The notes under the pieces are model-generated. The model was not told the origin of the DNA. It saw nothing but the letters and a program-made list of their open reading frames with translations, and searched no databases. A DNA stretch of 64,000 nt, taken from positions 17,182,501-17,246,500 of the forward strand of contig OZ059899.1 of assembly GCA_964057225.1 (NCBI GenBank), read 5' to 3'. Positions 25,501 through 40,700 of this stretch are shown piece by piece. The translations under genes were made by a program, and so were the position numbers. This DNA comes from Auanema rhodensis. Lineage: Eukaryota; Nematoda; Chromadorea; Rhabditida; Rhabditidae. Within the stretch, counting starts at the first letter, position 1. The number at the start of each line of letters is the position of its first letter.

Positions 25501-26867
25501 GCAAAAAGTAAATGTTTTTAGATTCCTTTTTTCAAGGCAAAGACGATGGACATTGTTATTCAACGAAAAAATTAATTCTGCAGGGTGAAAATCGAGGATA
25601 TAAGTGTGAACTTATATCAGTTGATATCTCGGTGCATTTTTAAGCTAGCGCAAATCTGATAACACAGATCGACGCAGCTTAAAAATCCGCATCGAATGCA
25701 CTATACTACATTGAGAAACGCTTAATACAAAAATTAGTTATGATCGTTTGAAAAAAGACGCATTAGTGTATGTTGAGTTTCCATGTACACTCAACATTGC
25801 TTCCAAAAACATTTTTACAAAAATTTTTCCAAAAAATTTCAAAATAATTTCGCAAAAAGTGAATGTTTTTAGATTCCGTTTTTCAAGGCAAAGACGATGG
25901 ACAATGTTATTCAACGAAAAAATTAATTCTGCAGGGTGAAAATCGAGGATATAAGTGTGAACTTATATCAGTTGATATCTCGGTGCATTTTTAAGCTAGC
26001 GCAAATCTGATAACACAGATCGACGCAGCTTACAAATCCGCATCGAATGCCTTATACAACATTGAAAAACGCTTAATACAAAAATTAGTTATGATCGTTT
26101 GAAAAAAGACGCATTAGTGTATGTTGAGTTTCCATGTACACTCAACATTGCTTCCAAAAACATTTTTACAAAAATTTTTCCGAAAAATTTCAAAATAATT
26201 TCGCAAAAAGTAGATGTTTTTAGATTCCTTTTTTCAAGGCAAAGACGATGGACAATGTTATTCAACGGAAAAATTAATTCTGCAGGGTGAAAATCGAGGA
26301 TATAAGTGTGAACTTATATCAGTTGATATCTCGGTGCATTTTTAAGCTAGCGCAAATCTGATAACACAGATCGACGCAGCTTAAAAATCCGCATCGAATG
26401 CACTATACAACATTGAGAAACGCTTAATACAAAAATTAGTTATGATCGTTTGAAAAATGATGCATTAGTGTATGTTGAGTTTCCATGTACACTCAACATT
26501 GCTTCCAAAAACATTTTGACAAAAATTTTTCCAAAAAATTTCAAAATAATTTCGCAAAAAGTGAATGTTTTTAGATTCCATTTTTCAAGGCAAAGACGAT
26601 GGACAATGTTATTCAACGAAAAAATTAATTCTGCAGGGTGAAAATCGAGGATATAAGTGTGAACTTATATCAGTTGATATCTCGGTGCATTTTTAAGCTA
26701 GCGCAAATCTGATAACACAGATCGACGCAGCTTACAAATCCGCATCGAATGCCTTATACAACATTGAGAAACGCTTAATACAAAAATTAGTTATGATCGT
26801 TTGAAAAAAGACGCATTAGTGTATGTTGAGTTTCCATGTACACTCAACATTGCTTCCAAAAACATTT
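22590..26867 (+). repeat. Seven-monomer (2457 bp) local duplication
   Basis: About 1.8 kb from near 22590 to 24410 recurs at near 25047 to 26867, a spacing of 2457 bp (7 x 351). The shared order is a GTGAATG monomer, a GTAAATG/ACATTG monomer, a TACTACA-led GTGAATG monomer, an AACGGAAAAA monomer and a TTCCATTTTT monomer. After that the first copy continues with a CAAAATATT monomer and the second with another AACGGAAAAA monomer. Monomers 26663-27364 repeat the pair 25961-26662 at 702-bp spacing. The second copy has a private ATTGAAAAACG change near 26063. Confidence 0.75.
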
Positions 26868-28066
26868 TTACAAAAATTTTTCCGAAAAATTTCAAAATAA
26901 TTTCGCAAAAAGTAGATGTTTTTAGATTCCTTTTTTCAAGGCAAAGACGATGGACAATGTTATTCAACGGAAAAATTAATTCTGCAGGGTGAAAATCGAG
27001 GATATAAGTGTGAACTTATATCAGTTGATATCTCGGTGCATTTTTAAGCTAGCGCAAATCTGATAACACAGATCGACGCAGCTTAAAAATCCGCATCGAA
27101 TGCACTATACAACATTGAGAAACGCTTAATACAAAAATTAGTTATGATCGTTTGAAAAATGATGCATTAGTGTATGTTGAGTTTCCATGTACACTCAACA
27201 TTGCTTCCAAAAACATTTTGACAAAAATTTTTCCAAAAAATTTCAAAATAATTTCGCAAAAAGTGAATGTTTTTAGATTCCATTTTTCAAGGCAAAGACG
27301 ATGGACAATGTTATTTAACGAAAAAATTAATTCTGCAGGGTGAAAATCGAGGATATAAGTGTGAACTTATATCAGTTGATATCTCGGTGCATTTTTAAGC
27401 TAGCGCAAATCTGATAACACAGATCGACGCAGCTTACAAATCCGCATCGAATGCCTTATACAACATTGAGAAACGCTTAATACAAAAATTAGTTATGATC
27501 GTTTGAAAAAAGACGCATTAGTGTATGTTGAGTTTCCATGTACACTCAACATTGCTTCCAAAAACATTTTGACAAAAATTTTTCCAAAAAATTTCAAAAT
27601 AATTTCGCAAAAAGTAAATGTTTTTAGATTCCTTTTTTCAAGGCAAAGACGATGGACATTGTTATTCAACGAAAAAATTAATTCTGCAGGGTGAAAATCG
27701 AGGATATAAGTGTGAACTTATATCAGTTGATATCTCGGTGCATTTTTAAGCTAGCGCAAATCTGATAACACAGATCGACGCAGCTTAAAAATCCGCATCG
27801 AATGCACTATACTACATTGAGAAACGCTTAATACAAAAATTAGTTATGATCGTTTGAAAAAAGACGCATTAGTGTATGTTGAGTTTCCATGTACACTCAA
27901 CATTGCTTCCAAAAACATTTTGACAAAAATTTTTCCAAAAAATTTCAAAATAATTTCGCAAAAAGTAGATGTTTTTAGATTCCTTTTTTCAAGGCAAAGA
28001 CGATGGACAATGTTATTCAACGGAAAAATTAATTCTGCAGGGTGAAAATCGAGGATATAAGTGTGA

Positions 28067-30172
28067 ACTTATATCAGTTGATATCTCGGTGCATTTTTAA
28101 GCTAGCGCAAATCTGATAACACAGATCGACGCAGCTTAAAAATCCGCATCGAATGCACTATACAACATTGAGAAACGCTTAATACAAAAATTAGTTATGA
28201 TCGTTTGAAAAATGATGCATTAGTGTATGTTGAGTTTCCATGTACACTCAACATTGCTTCCAAAAACATTTTGACAAAAATTTTTCCAAAAAATTTCAAA
28301 ATAATTTCGCAAAAAGTAAATGTTTTTAGATTCCTTTTTTCAAGGCAAAGACGATGGACAATGTTATTCAACGAAAAAATTAATTCTCCAGGGTGAAAAT
28401 CGAGGATATAAGTGTGAACTTATATCAGTTGATATCTCGGTGCATTTTTAAGCTAGCGCAAATCTGATAACACAGATCGACGCAGCTTAAAAATCCGCAT
28501 CGAATGCACTATACAACATTGAGAAACGCTTAATACAAAAATTAGTTATGATCGTTTGAAAAATGATGCATTAGTGTATGTTGAGTTTCCATGTACACTC
28601 AACATTGCTTCCAAAAACATTTTGACAAAAATTTTTCCAAAAAATTTCAAAATAATTTCGCAAAAAGTGAATGTTTTTAGATTCCGTTTTTCAAGGCAAA
28701 AACGATGGACAATGTTATTCAACAAAAAAATTAATTCTGCAGGGTGAAAATCGAGGATATAAGTGTGAACTTATATCAGTTGATATCTCGGTGCATTTTT
28801 AAGCTAGCGCAAATCTGATAACACAGATCGACGCAGCTTAAAAATCCGCATCGAATGCACTATACAACATTGAGAAACGCTTAATACAAAAATTAGTTAT
28901 GATCGTTTGAAAAATGATGCATTAGTGTATGTTGAGTTTCCATGTACACTCAACATTGCTTCCAAAAACATTTTGACAAAAATTTTTCCAAAAAATTTCA
29001 AAATAATTTCGCAAAAAGTAGATGTTTTTAGATTCCTTTTTTCAAGGCAAAGACGATGGACAATGTTATTCAACGGAAAAATTAATTCTGCAGGGTGAAA
29101 ATCGAGGATATAAGTGTGAACTTATATCAGTTGATATCTCGGTGCATTTTTAAGCTAGCGCAAATCTGATAACACAGATCGACGCAGCTTAAAAATCCGC
29201 ATCGAATGCACTATACAACATTGAGAAACGCTTAATACAAAAATTAGTTATGATCGTTTGAAAAATGATGCATTAGTGTATGTTGAGTTTCCATGTACAC
29301 TCAACATTGCTTCCAAAAACATTTTGACAAAAATTTTTCCAAAAAATTTCAAAATAATTTCGCAAAAAGTAAATGTTTTTAGATTCCTTTTTTCAAGGCA
29401 AAGACGATGGACAATGTTATTCAACGAAAAAATTAATTCTCCAGGGTGAAAATCGAGGATATAAGTGTGAACTTATATCAGTTGATATCTCGGTGCATTT
29501 TTAAGCTAGCGCAAATCTGATAACACAGATCGACGCAGCTTAAAAATCCGCATCGAATGCACTATACAACATTGAGAAACGCTTAATACAAAAATTAGTT
29601 ATGATCGTTTGAAAAAAGACGCATTAGTGTATGTTGAGTTTCCATGTACACTCAACATTGCTTCCAAAAACATTTTGACAAAAATTTTTTCGAAAATTTT
29701 CAAAATAATTTCGCAAAAAGTAAATGTTTTTAGATTCCTTTTTTCAAGGCAAAGACGATGGACAATGTTATTCAACGAAAAAATTAATTCTGCAGGGTGA
29801 AAATCGAGGATATAAGTGTGAACTTATATCAGTTGATATCTCGGTGAATTTTTAAGCTAGCGCAAATCTGATAACACAGATCGACGCAGCTTAAAAATCC
29901 GCATCGAATGCACTATACAACATTGAGAAACGCTTAATACAAAAATTAGTTATGATCGTTTGAAAAATGATGCATTAGTGTATGTTGAGTTTCCATGTAC
30001 ACTCAACATTGCTTCCAAAAACATTTTGACAAAAATTTTTCCAAAAAATTTCAAAATAATTTCGCAAAAAGTGAATGTTTTTAGATTCCGTTTTTCAAGG
30101 CAAAAACGATGGACAATGTTATTCAACAAAAAAATTAATTCTGCAGGGTGAAAATCGAGGATATAAGTGTGA
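28067..30172 (+). repeat. Three-monomer repeat interrupted by a stray A monomer
   Basis: Monomers at 28067 (CTCCAG end, GTAAATG), 28418 (private GCAAAAACG and AACAAAAAAATT) and 28769 (AACGGAAAAA) are followed by copies of the first at 29120 and of the second at 29822. Between these lies an A monomer at 29471-29821, so the first pair is spaced 1053 bp and the second 1404 bp. The private variants of the second monomer make the relation clear. Confidence 0.8.
29471..29821 (+). repeat. Isolated A-type monomer in block II
   Basis: This monomer has the A signature (TTTTGAC, TTTTTTC, AATTTTC, GTAAATG) seen otherwise only in block I, the nearest one starting at 19643. Its own left half has GCATTTTT, but the next monomer begins with GAATTTTT (A at 29847), the block I state and the only such case I find after 22.2 kb. 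The foreign tract therefore runs from after about 29497 to at least 29847. It looks like an inserted monomer or conversion tract of block I origin. Confidence 0.75.
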
Positions 30173-33100
30173 ACTTATATCAGTTGATATCTCGGTGCAT
30201 TTTTAAGCTAGCGCAAATCTGATAACACAGATCGACGCAGCTTAAAAATCCGCATCGAATGCACTATACAACATTGAGAAACGCTTAATACAAAAATTAG
30301 TTATGATCGTTTGAAAAATGATGCATTAGTGTATGTTGAGTTTCCATGTACACTCAACATTGCTTCCAAAAACATTTTTACAAAAATTTTTCCGAAAAAT
30401 TTCGAAACAATTTCGCAAAAAGTAGATGTTTTTAGATTCCTTTTTTCAGGGCAAAGACGATGGACATTGTTATTCAACGAAAAAATTAATTCTGCAGGGT
30501 GAAAATCGAGGATATAAGTGTGAACTTATATCAGTTGATATCTCGGTGCATTTTTAAGCTAGCGCAAATCTGATAACACAGATCGACGCAGTTTAAAAAT
30601 CCGCATCGAATGCACTATACTACATTGAGAAACGCTTAATACAAAACTTAGTTATGATTGTTTGAAAAAAGATGCATTAGTGTATGTTGAGTTTCCATGT
30701 ACACTCAACATTGCTTCCAAAAACATTTTTACAAAAATTTTTCCGAAAAATTTCGAAATAATTTCGCAGAAAGTAGATGTTTTCAGATTCTTTTTTTCAA
30801 GGCAAAGACGATGGACATTGTTATTCAACGAAAAAATTAATTCTGCAGGGTGAAAATCGAGGATATAAGTGTGAACTTATATCAGTTGATATCTCGGTGC
30901 ATTTTTAAGCTAGCGCAAATCTGATAACACAGATCGACGCAGCTTACAAATCCGCATCGAATGCCTTATACAACATTGAGAAACGCTTAATACAAAAATT
31001 AGTTATGATCGTTTGAAAAAAGACGCATTAGTGTATGTTGAGTTTCCATGTACACTCAACATTGCTTCCAAAAACATTTTGACAAAAATTTTTCCAAAAA
31101 ATTTCAAAATAATTTCGCAAAAAGTAAATGTTTTTAGATTCCTTTTTTCAAGGCAAAGACGATGGACATTGTTATTCAACGAAAAAATTAATTCTGCAGG
31201 GTGAAAATCGAGGATATAAGTGTGAACTTATATCAGTTGATATCTCGGTGCATTTTTAAGCTAGCGCAAATCTGATAACACAGATCGACGCAGCTTAAAA
31301 ATCCGCATCGAATGCACTATACTACATTGAGAAACGCTTAATACAAAAATTAGTTATGATCGTTTGAAAAAAGACGCATTAGTGTATGTTGAGTTTCCAT
31401 GTACACTCAACATTGCTTCCAAAAACATTTTTACAAAAATTTTTCCGAAAAATTTCAAAATAATTTCGCAAAAAGTAGATGTTTTTAGATTCCTTTTTTC
31501 AAGGCAAAGACGATGGACAATGTTATTCAACGGAAAAATTAATTCTGCAGGGTGAAAATCGAGGATATAAGTGTGAACTTATATCAGTTGATATCTCGGT
31601 GCATTTTTAAGCTAGCGCAAATCTGATAACACAGATCGACGCAGCTTAAAAATCCGCATCGAATGCACTATACAACATTGAGAAACGCTTAATACAAAAA
31701 TTAGTTATGATCGTTCGAAAAATGATGCATTAGTGTATGTTGAGTTTCCATGTACACTCAACATTGCTTCCAAAAACATTTTGACAAAAATTTTTCCAAA
31801 AAATTTCAAAATAATTTCGCAAAAAGTGAATGTTTTTAGATTCCATTTTTCAAGGCAAAGACGATGGACAATGTTATTCAACGAAAAAATTAATTCTGCA
31901 GGGTGAAAATCGAGGATATAAGTGTGAACTTATATCAGTTGATATCTCGGTGCATTTTTAAGCTAGCGCAAATCTGATAACACAGATCGACGCAGCTTAC
32001 AAATCCGCATCGAATGCCTTATACAACATTGAGAAACGCTTAATACAAAAATTAGTTATGATCGTTTGAAAAAAGACGCATTAGTGTATGTTGAGTTTCC
32101 ATGTACACTCAACATTGCTTCCAAGAACATTTTGACAAAAATTTTTCCAAAAAATTTCAAAATATTTTCGCAAAAAGTAAATGTTTTTAGATTCCTTTTT
32201 TCAAGGCAAAGACGATGGACATTGTTATTCAACGAAAAAATTAATTCTGCAGGGTGAAAATCGAGGATATAAGTGTGAACTTATATCAGTTGATATCTCG
32301 GTGCATTTTTAAGCTAGCGCAAATCTGATAACACAGATCGACGCAGCTTAAAAATCCGCATCGAATGCACTATACTACATTGAGAAACGCTTAATACAAA
32401 AATTAGTTATGATCGTTTGAAAAAAGACGCATTAGTGTATGTTGAGTTTCCATGTACACTCAACATTGCTTCCAAAAACATTTTTACAAAAATTTTTCCG
32501 AAAAATTTCAAAATAATTTCGCAAAAAGTAGATGTTTTTAGATTCCTTTTTTCAAGGCAAAGACGATGGACAATGTTATTCAACGGAAAAATTAATTCTG
32601 CAGGGTGAAAATCGAGGATATAAGTGTGAACTTATATCAGTTGATATCTCGGTGCATTTTTAAGCTAGCGCAAATCTGATAACACAGATCGACGCAGCTT
32701 AAAAATCCGCATCGAATGCACTATACAACATTGAGAAACGCTTAATACAAAAATTAGTTATGATCGTTTGAAAAATGATGCATTAGTGTATGTTGAGTTT
32801 CCATGTACACTCAACATTGCTTCCAAAAACATTTTTACAAAACTTTTTCCGAAAAATTTCAAAATAATTTCGCAAAAAGTAGATGTTTTTAGATTCCTTT
32901 TTTCAAGGCAAAGACGATGGACAATGTTATTCAACGAAAAAATTAATTCTCCAGGGTGAAAATCGAGGATATAAGTGTGAACTTATATCAGTTGATATCT
33001 CGGTGCATTTTTAAGCTAGCGCAAATCTGATAACACAGATCGACGCAGCTTACAAATCCGCATCGAATGCCTTATACTACATTGAGAAACGCTTAATACA

Positions 33101-34735
33101 AAAATTAGTTATGATCGTTTGAAAAAAGACGCATTAGTGTATGTTGAGTTTCCATGTACACTCAACATTGCTTCCAAAAACATTTTGACAAAAATTTTTC
33201 CAAAAAATTTCAAAATATTTTCGCAAAAAGTAAATGTTTTTAGATTCCTTTTTTCAAGGCAAAGACGATGGACATTGTTATTCAACGAAAAAATTAATTC
33301 TGCAGGGTGAAAATCGAGGATATAAGTGTGAACTTATATCAGTTGATATCTCGGTGCATTTTTAAGCTAGCGCAAATCTGATAACACAGATCGACGCAGC
33401 TTAAAAATCCGCATCGAATGCACTATACTACATTGAGAAACGCTTAATACAAAAATTAGTTATGATCGTTTGAAAAAAGACGCATTAGTGTATGTTGAGT
33501 TTCCATGTACACTCAACATTGCTTCCAAAAACATTTTTACAAAACTTTTTCCGAAAAATTTCAAAATAATTTCGCAAAAAGTAGATGTTTTTAGATTCCT
33601 TTTTTCAAGGCAAAGACGATGGACAATGTTATTCAACGAAAAAATTAATTCTCCAGGGTGAAAATCGAGGATATAAGTGTGAACTTATATCAGTTGATAT
33701 CTCGGTGCATTTTTAAGCTAGCGCAAATCTGATAACACAGATCGACGCAGCTTAAAAATCCGCATCGAATGCACTATACAACATTGAGAAACGCTCAATA
33801 CAAAAATTAGTTATGATCGTTTGAAAAATGATGCATTAGTGTATGTTGAGTTTCCATGTACACTCAACATTGCTTCCAAAAACATTTTTACAAAAATTTT
33901 TCCGAAAAATTTCAAAATAATTTCGCAAAAAGTAGATGTTTTTAGATTCCTTTTTTCAAGGCAAAGACGATGGACAATGTTATTCAACGGAAAAATTAAT
34001 TCTGCAGGGTGAAAATCGAGGATATAAGTGTGAACTTATATCAGTTGATATCTCGGTGCATTTTTAAGCTAGCGCAAATCTGATAACACAGATCGACGCA
34101 GCTTAAAAATCCGCATCGAATGCACTATACAACATTGAGAAACGCTTAATACAAAAATTAGTTATGATCGTTTGAAAAATGATGCATTAGTGTATGTTGA
34201 GTTTCCATGTACACTCAACATTGCTTCCAAAAACATTTTTACAAAACTTTTTCTGAAAAATTTCAAAATAATTTCGCAAAAAGTAGATGTTTTTAGATTC
34301 CTTTTTTCAAGGCAAAGACGATGGACAATGTTATTCAACGAAAAAATTAATTCTCCAGGGTGAAAATCGAGGATATAAGTGTGAACTTATATCAGTTGAT
34401 ATCTCGGTGCATTTTTAAGCTAGCGCAAATCTGATAACACAGATCGACGCAGCTTAAAAATCCGCATCGAATGCACTATACAACATTGAGAAACGCTTAA
34501 TACAAAAATTAGTTATGATCGTTTGAAAAATGATGCATTAGTGTATGTTGAGTTTCCATGTACACTCAACATTGCTTCCAAAAACATTTTGACAAAAATT
34601 TTTCCAAAAAATTTCAAAATAATTTCGCAAAAAGTGAATGTTTTTAGATTCCGTTTTTCAAGGCAAAGACGATGGACAATGTTATTCAACGGAAAAATTA
34701 ATTCTGCAGGGTGAAAATCGAGGATATAAGTGTGA

Positions 34736-37700
34736 ACTTATATCAGTTGATATCTCGGTGCATTTTTAAGCTAGCGCAAATCTGATAACACAGATCGACG
34801 CAGCTTAAAAATCCGCATCGAATGCACTATACAACATTGAGAAACGCTTAATACAAAAATTAGTTATGATCGTTTGAAAAATGATGCATTAGTGTATGTT
34901 GAGTTTCCATGTACACTCAACATTGCTTCCAAAAACATTTTTACAAAACTTTTTCCGAAAAATTTCAAAATAATTTCGCAAAAAGTGAATGTTTTTAGAT
35001 TCCGTTTTTCAAGGCAAAGACGATGGACAATGTTATTCAACGGAAAAATTAATTCTCCAGGGTGAAAATCGAGGATATAAGTGTGAACTTATATCAGTTG
35101 ATATCTCGGTGCATTTTTAAGCTAGCGCAAATCTGATAACACAGATCGACGCAGCTTAAAAATCCGCATCGAATGCACTATACAACATTGAGAAACGCTT
35201 AATACAAAAATTAGTTATGATCGTTTGAAAAATGATGCATTAGTGTATGTTGAGTTTCCATGTACACTCAACATTGCTTCCAAAAACAATTTTACAAAAA
35301 TTTTTCCGAAAAATTTCGAAACAATTTCGCAAAAAGTAGATGTTTTTAGATTCCTTTTTTCAGGGCAAAGACGATGGACATTGTTATTCAACGAAAAAAT
35401 TAATTCTGCAGGGTGAAAATCGAGGATATAAGTGTGAACTTATATCAGTTGATATCTCGGTGCATTTTTAAGCTAGCGCAAATCTGATAACACAGATCGA
35501 CGCAGTTTAAAAATCCGCATCGAATGCACTATACTACATTGAGAAACGCTTAATACAAAACTTAGTTATGATCGTTTGAAAAAAGATGCATTAGTGTATG
35601 TTGAGTTTCCATGTACACTCAACATTGCTTCCAAAAACATTTTTACAAAAATTTTTCCGAAAAATTTCGAAATAATTTCGCAGAAAGTAGATGTTTTTAG
35701 ATTCCTTTTTTCAAGGCAAAGACGATGGACATTGTTATTCAACGAAAAAATTAATTCTGCAGGGTGAAAATCGAGGATATAAGTGTGAACTTATATCAGT
35801 TGATATCTCGGTGCATTTTTAAGCTAGCGCAAATCTGATAACACAGATCGACGCAGCTTACAAATCCGCATCGAATGCACTATACAACATTGAGAAACGC
35901 TTAATACAAAAATTAGTTATGATCGTTTGAAAAATGATGCATTAGTGTATGTTGAGTTTCCATGTACACTCAACATTGCTTCCAAAAACATTTTGACAAA
36001 AATTTTTCCAAAAAATTTCAAAATAATTTCGCAAAAAGTGAATGTTTTTAGATTCCGTTTTTCAAGGCAAAGACGATGGACAATGTTATTCAACGAAAAA
36101 ATTAATTCTGCAGGGTGAAAATCGAGGATATAAGTGTGAACTTATATCAGTTGATATCTCGGTGCATTTTTAAGCTAGCGCAAATCTGATAACACAGATC
36201 GACGCAGCTTACAAATCCGCATCGAATGCCTTATACAACATTGAGAAACGCTTAATACAAAAATTAGTTATGATCGTTTGAAAAATGATGCATTAGTGTA
36301 TGTTGAGTTTCCATGTACACTCAACATTGCTTCCAAAAACATTTTTACAAAACTTTTTCCGAAAAATTTCAAAATAATTTCGCAAAAAGTGAATGTTTTT
36401 AGATTCCGTTTTTCAAGGCAAAGACGATGGACAATGTTATTCAACGGAAAAATTAATTCTCCAGGGTGAAAATCGAGGATATAAGTGTGAACTTATATCA
36501 GTTGATATCTCGGTGCATTTTTAAGCTAGCGCAAATCTGATAACACAGATCGACGCAGCTTAAAAATCCGCATCGAATGCACTATACAACATTGAGAAAC
36601 GCTTAATACAAAAATTAGTTATGATCGTTTGAAAAATGATGCATTAGTGTATGTTGAGTTTCCATGTACACTCAACATTGCTTCCAAAAACAATTTTACA
36701 AAAATTTTTCCGAAAAATTTCGAAACAATTTCGCAAAAAGTAGATGTTTTTAGATTCCTTTTTTCAGGGCAAAGACGATGGACATTGTTATTCAACGAAA
36801 AAATTAATTCTGCAGGGTGAAAATCGAGGATATAAGTGTGAACTTATATCAGTTGATATCTCGGTGCATTTTTAAGCTAGCGCAAATCTGATAACACAGA
36901 TCGACGCAGTTTAAAAATCCGCATCGAATGCACTATACTACATTGAGAAACGCTTAATACAAAACTTAGTTATGATCGTTTGAAAAAAGATGCATTAGTG
37001 TATGTTGAGTTTCCATGTACACTCAACATTGCTTCCAAAAACATTTTTACAAAAATTTTTCCGAAAAATTTCGAAATAATTTCGCAGAAAGTAGATGTTT
37101 TTAGATTCCTTTTTTCAAGGCAAAGACGATGGACATTGTTATTCAACGAAAAAATTAATTCTGCAGGGTGAAAATCGAGGATATAAGTGTGAACTTATAT
37201 CAGTTGATATCTCGGTGCATTTTTAAGCTAGCGCAAATCTGATAACACAGATCGACGCAGCTTACAAATCCGCATCGAATGCACTATACAACATTGAGAA
37301 ACGCTTAATACAAAAATTAGTTATGATCGTTTGAAAAATGATGCATTAGTGTATGTTGAGTTTCCATGTACACTCAACATTGCTTCCAAAAACATTTTGA
37401 CAAAAATTTTTCCAAAAAATTTCAAAATAATTTCGCAAAAAGTGAATGTTTTTAGATTTCGTTTTTCAAGGCAAAGACGATGGACAATGTTATTCAACGA
37501 AAAAATTAATTCTGCAGGGTGAAAATCGAGGATATAAGTGTGAACTTATATCAGTTGATATCTCGGTGCATTTTTAAGCTAGCGCAAATCTGATAACACA
37601 GATCGACGCAGCTTACAAATCCGCATCGAATGCACTATACAACATTGAGAAACGCTTAATACAAAAATTAGTTATGATCGTTTGAAAAATGATGCATTAG

Positions 37701-40700
37701 TGTATGTTGAGTTTCCATGTACACTCAACATTGCTTCCAAAAACATTTTGACAAAAATTTTTCCAAAAAATTTCAAAATAATTTCGCAAAAAGTGAATGT
37801 TTTTAGATTTCGTTTTTCAAGGCAAAGACGATGGACAATGTTATTCAACGAAAAAATTAATTCTGCAGGGTGAAAATCGAGGATATAAGTGTGAACTTAT
37901 ATCAGTTGATATCTCGGTGCATTTTTAAGCTAGCGCAAATCTGATAACACAGATCGACGCAGCTTACAAATCCGCATCGAATGCCTTATACAACATTGAG
38001 AAACGCTTAATACAAAAATTAGTTATGATCGTTTGAAAAATGATGCATTAGTGTATGTTGAGTTTCCATGTACACTCAACATTGCTTCCAAAAACATTTT
38101 TACAAAACTTTTTCCGAAAAATTTCAAAATAATTTCGCAAAAAGTAGATGTTTTTAGATTCCTTTTTTCAAGGCAAAGACGATGGACAATGTTATTCAAC
38201 GAAAAAATTAATTCTCCAGGGTGAAAATCGAGGATATAAGTGTGAACTTATATCAGTTGATATCTCGGTGCATTTTTAAGCTAGCGCAAATCTGATAACA
38301 CAGATCGACGCAGCTTAAAAATCCGCATCGAATGCACTATACAACATTGAGAAACGCTCAATACAAAAATTAGTTATGATCGTTTGAAAAATGATGCATT
38401 AGTGTATGTTGAGTTTCCATGTACACTCAACATTGCTTCCAAAAACAATTTTACAAAAATTTTTCCGAAAAATTTCGAAACAATTTCGCAAAAAGTAGAT
38501 GTTTTTAGATTCCTTTTTTCAGGGCAAAGACGATGGACATTGTTATTCAACGAAAAAATTAATTCTGCAGGGTGAAAATCGAGGATATAAGTGTGAACTT
38601 ATATCAGTTGATATCTCGGTGCATTTTTAAGCTAGCGCAAATCTGATAACACAGATCGACGCAGTTTAAAAATCCGCATCGAATGCACTATACTACATTG
38701 AGAAACGCTTAATACAAAACTTAGTTATGATCGTTTGAAAAAAGATGCATTAGTGTATGTTGAGTTTCCATGTACACTCAACATTGCTTCCAAAAACATT
38801 TTTACAAAAATTTTTCCGAAAAATTTCGAAATAATTTCGCAGAAAGTAGATGTTTTTAGATTCCTTTTTTCAAGGCAAAGACGATGGACATTGTTATTCA
38901 ACGAAAAAATTAATTCTGCAGGGTGAAAATCGAGGATATAAGTGTGAACTTATATCAGTTGATATCTCGGTGCATTTTTAAGCTAGCGCAAATCTGATAA
39001 CACAGATCGACGCAGCTTACAAATCCGCATCGAATGCACTATACAACATTGAGAAACGCTTAATACAAAAATTAGTTATGATCGTTTGAAAAATGATGCA
39101 TTAGTGTATGTTGAGTTTCCATGTACACTCAACATTGCTTCCAAAAACATTTTGACAAAAATTTTTCCAAAAAATTTCAAAATAATTTCGCAAAAAGTGA
39201 ATGTTTTTAGATTTCGTTTTTCAAGGCAAAGACGATGGACAATGTTATTCAACGAAAAAATTAATTCTGCAGGGTGAAAATCGAGGATATAAGTGTGAAC
39301 TTATATCAGTTGATATCTCGGTGCATTTTTAAGCTAGCGCAAATCTGATAACACAGATCGACGCAGCTTACAAATCCGCATCGAATGCCTTATACAACAT
39401 TGAGAAACGCTTAATACAAAAATTAGTTATGATCGTTTGAAAAATGATGCATTAGTGTATGTTGAGTTTCCATGTACACTCAACATTGCTTCCAAAAACA
39501 TTTTTACAAAACTTTTTCCGAAAAATTTCAAAATAATTTCGCAAAAAGTAGATGTTTTTAGATTCCTTTTTTCAAGGCAAAGACGATGGACAATGTTATT
39601 CAACGAAAAAATTAATTCTCCAGGGTGAAAATCGAGGATATAAGTGTGAACTTATATCAGTTGATATCTCGGTGCATTTTTAAGCTAGCGCAAATCTGAT
39701 AACACAGATCGACGCAGCTTAAAAATCCGCATCGAATGCACTATACAACATTGAGAAACGCTTAATACAAAAATTTGTTATGATCGTTTGAAAAATGATG
39801 CATTAGTGTATGTTGAGTTTCCATGTACACTCAACATTGCTTCCAAAAACATTTTTACAAAACTTTTTCCGAAAAATTTCAAAATAATTTCGCAAAAAGT
39901 AGATGTTTTTAGATTCCTTTTTTCAAGGCAAAGACGATGGACAATGTTATTCAACGAAAAAATTAATTCTCCAGGGTGAAAATCGAGGATATAAGTGTGA
40001 ACTTATATCAGTTGATATCTCGGTGCATTTTTAAGCTAGCGCAAATCTGATAACACAGATCGACGCAGCTTAAAAATCCGCATCGAATGCACTATACAAC
40101 ATTGAGAAACGCTTAATACAAAAATTAGTTATGATCGTTTGAAAAATGATGCATTAGTGTATGTTGAGTTTCCATGTACACTCAACATTGCTTCCAAAAA
40201 CATTTTTACAAAAATTTTTCCGAAAAATTTCGAAACAATTTCGCAAAAAGTAGATGTTTTTAGATTCCTTTTTTCAGGGCAAAGACGATGGACATTGTTA
40301 TTCAACGAAAAAATTAATTCTGCAGGGTGAAAATCGAGGATATAAGTGTGAACTTATATCAGTTGATATCTCGGTGCATTTTTAAGCTAGCGCAAATCTG
40401 ATAACACAGATCGACGCAGTTTAAAAATCCGCATCGAATGCACTATACTACATTGAGAAACGCTTAATACAAAACTTAGTTATGATCGTTTGAAAAAAGA
40501 TGCATTAGTGTATGTTGAGTTTCCATGTACACTCAACATTGCTTCCAAAAACATTTTTACAAAAATTTTTCCGAAAAATTTCGAAATAATTTCGCAGAAA
40601 GTAGATGTTTTTAGATTCCTTTTTTCAAGGCAAAGACGATGGACATTGTTATTCAACGAAAAAATTAATTCTGCAGGGTGAAAATCGAGGATATAAGTGT

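Larger units (their letters stand above)
20696..32222 (+). repeat. Block II: transition region of GCATTTTT monomers
   Basis: After the truncated restart of the block I cycle, nearly all monomers have C at unit position 26. The right half is mainly of TTTTCCAAAAAATTT type with GTGAATG or GTAAATG, plus a group with AACGGAAAAATT near the end (for example about 23810, 26267, 26969 and 28021). There are several short local repeats, listed separately. A monomer at 31577-31927 has TTC in place of the TTG of the small open frame. Confidence 0.75.
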
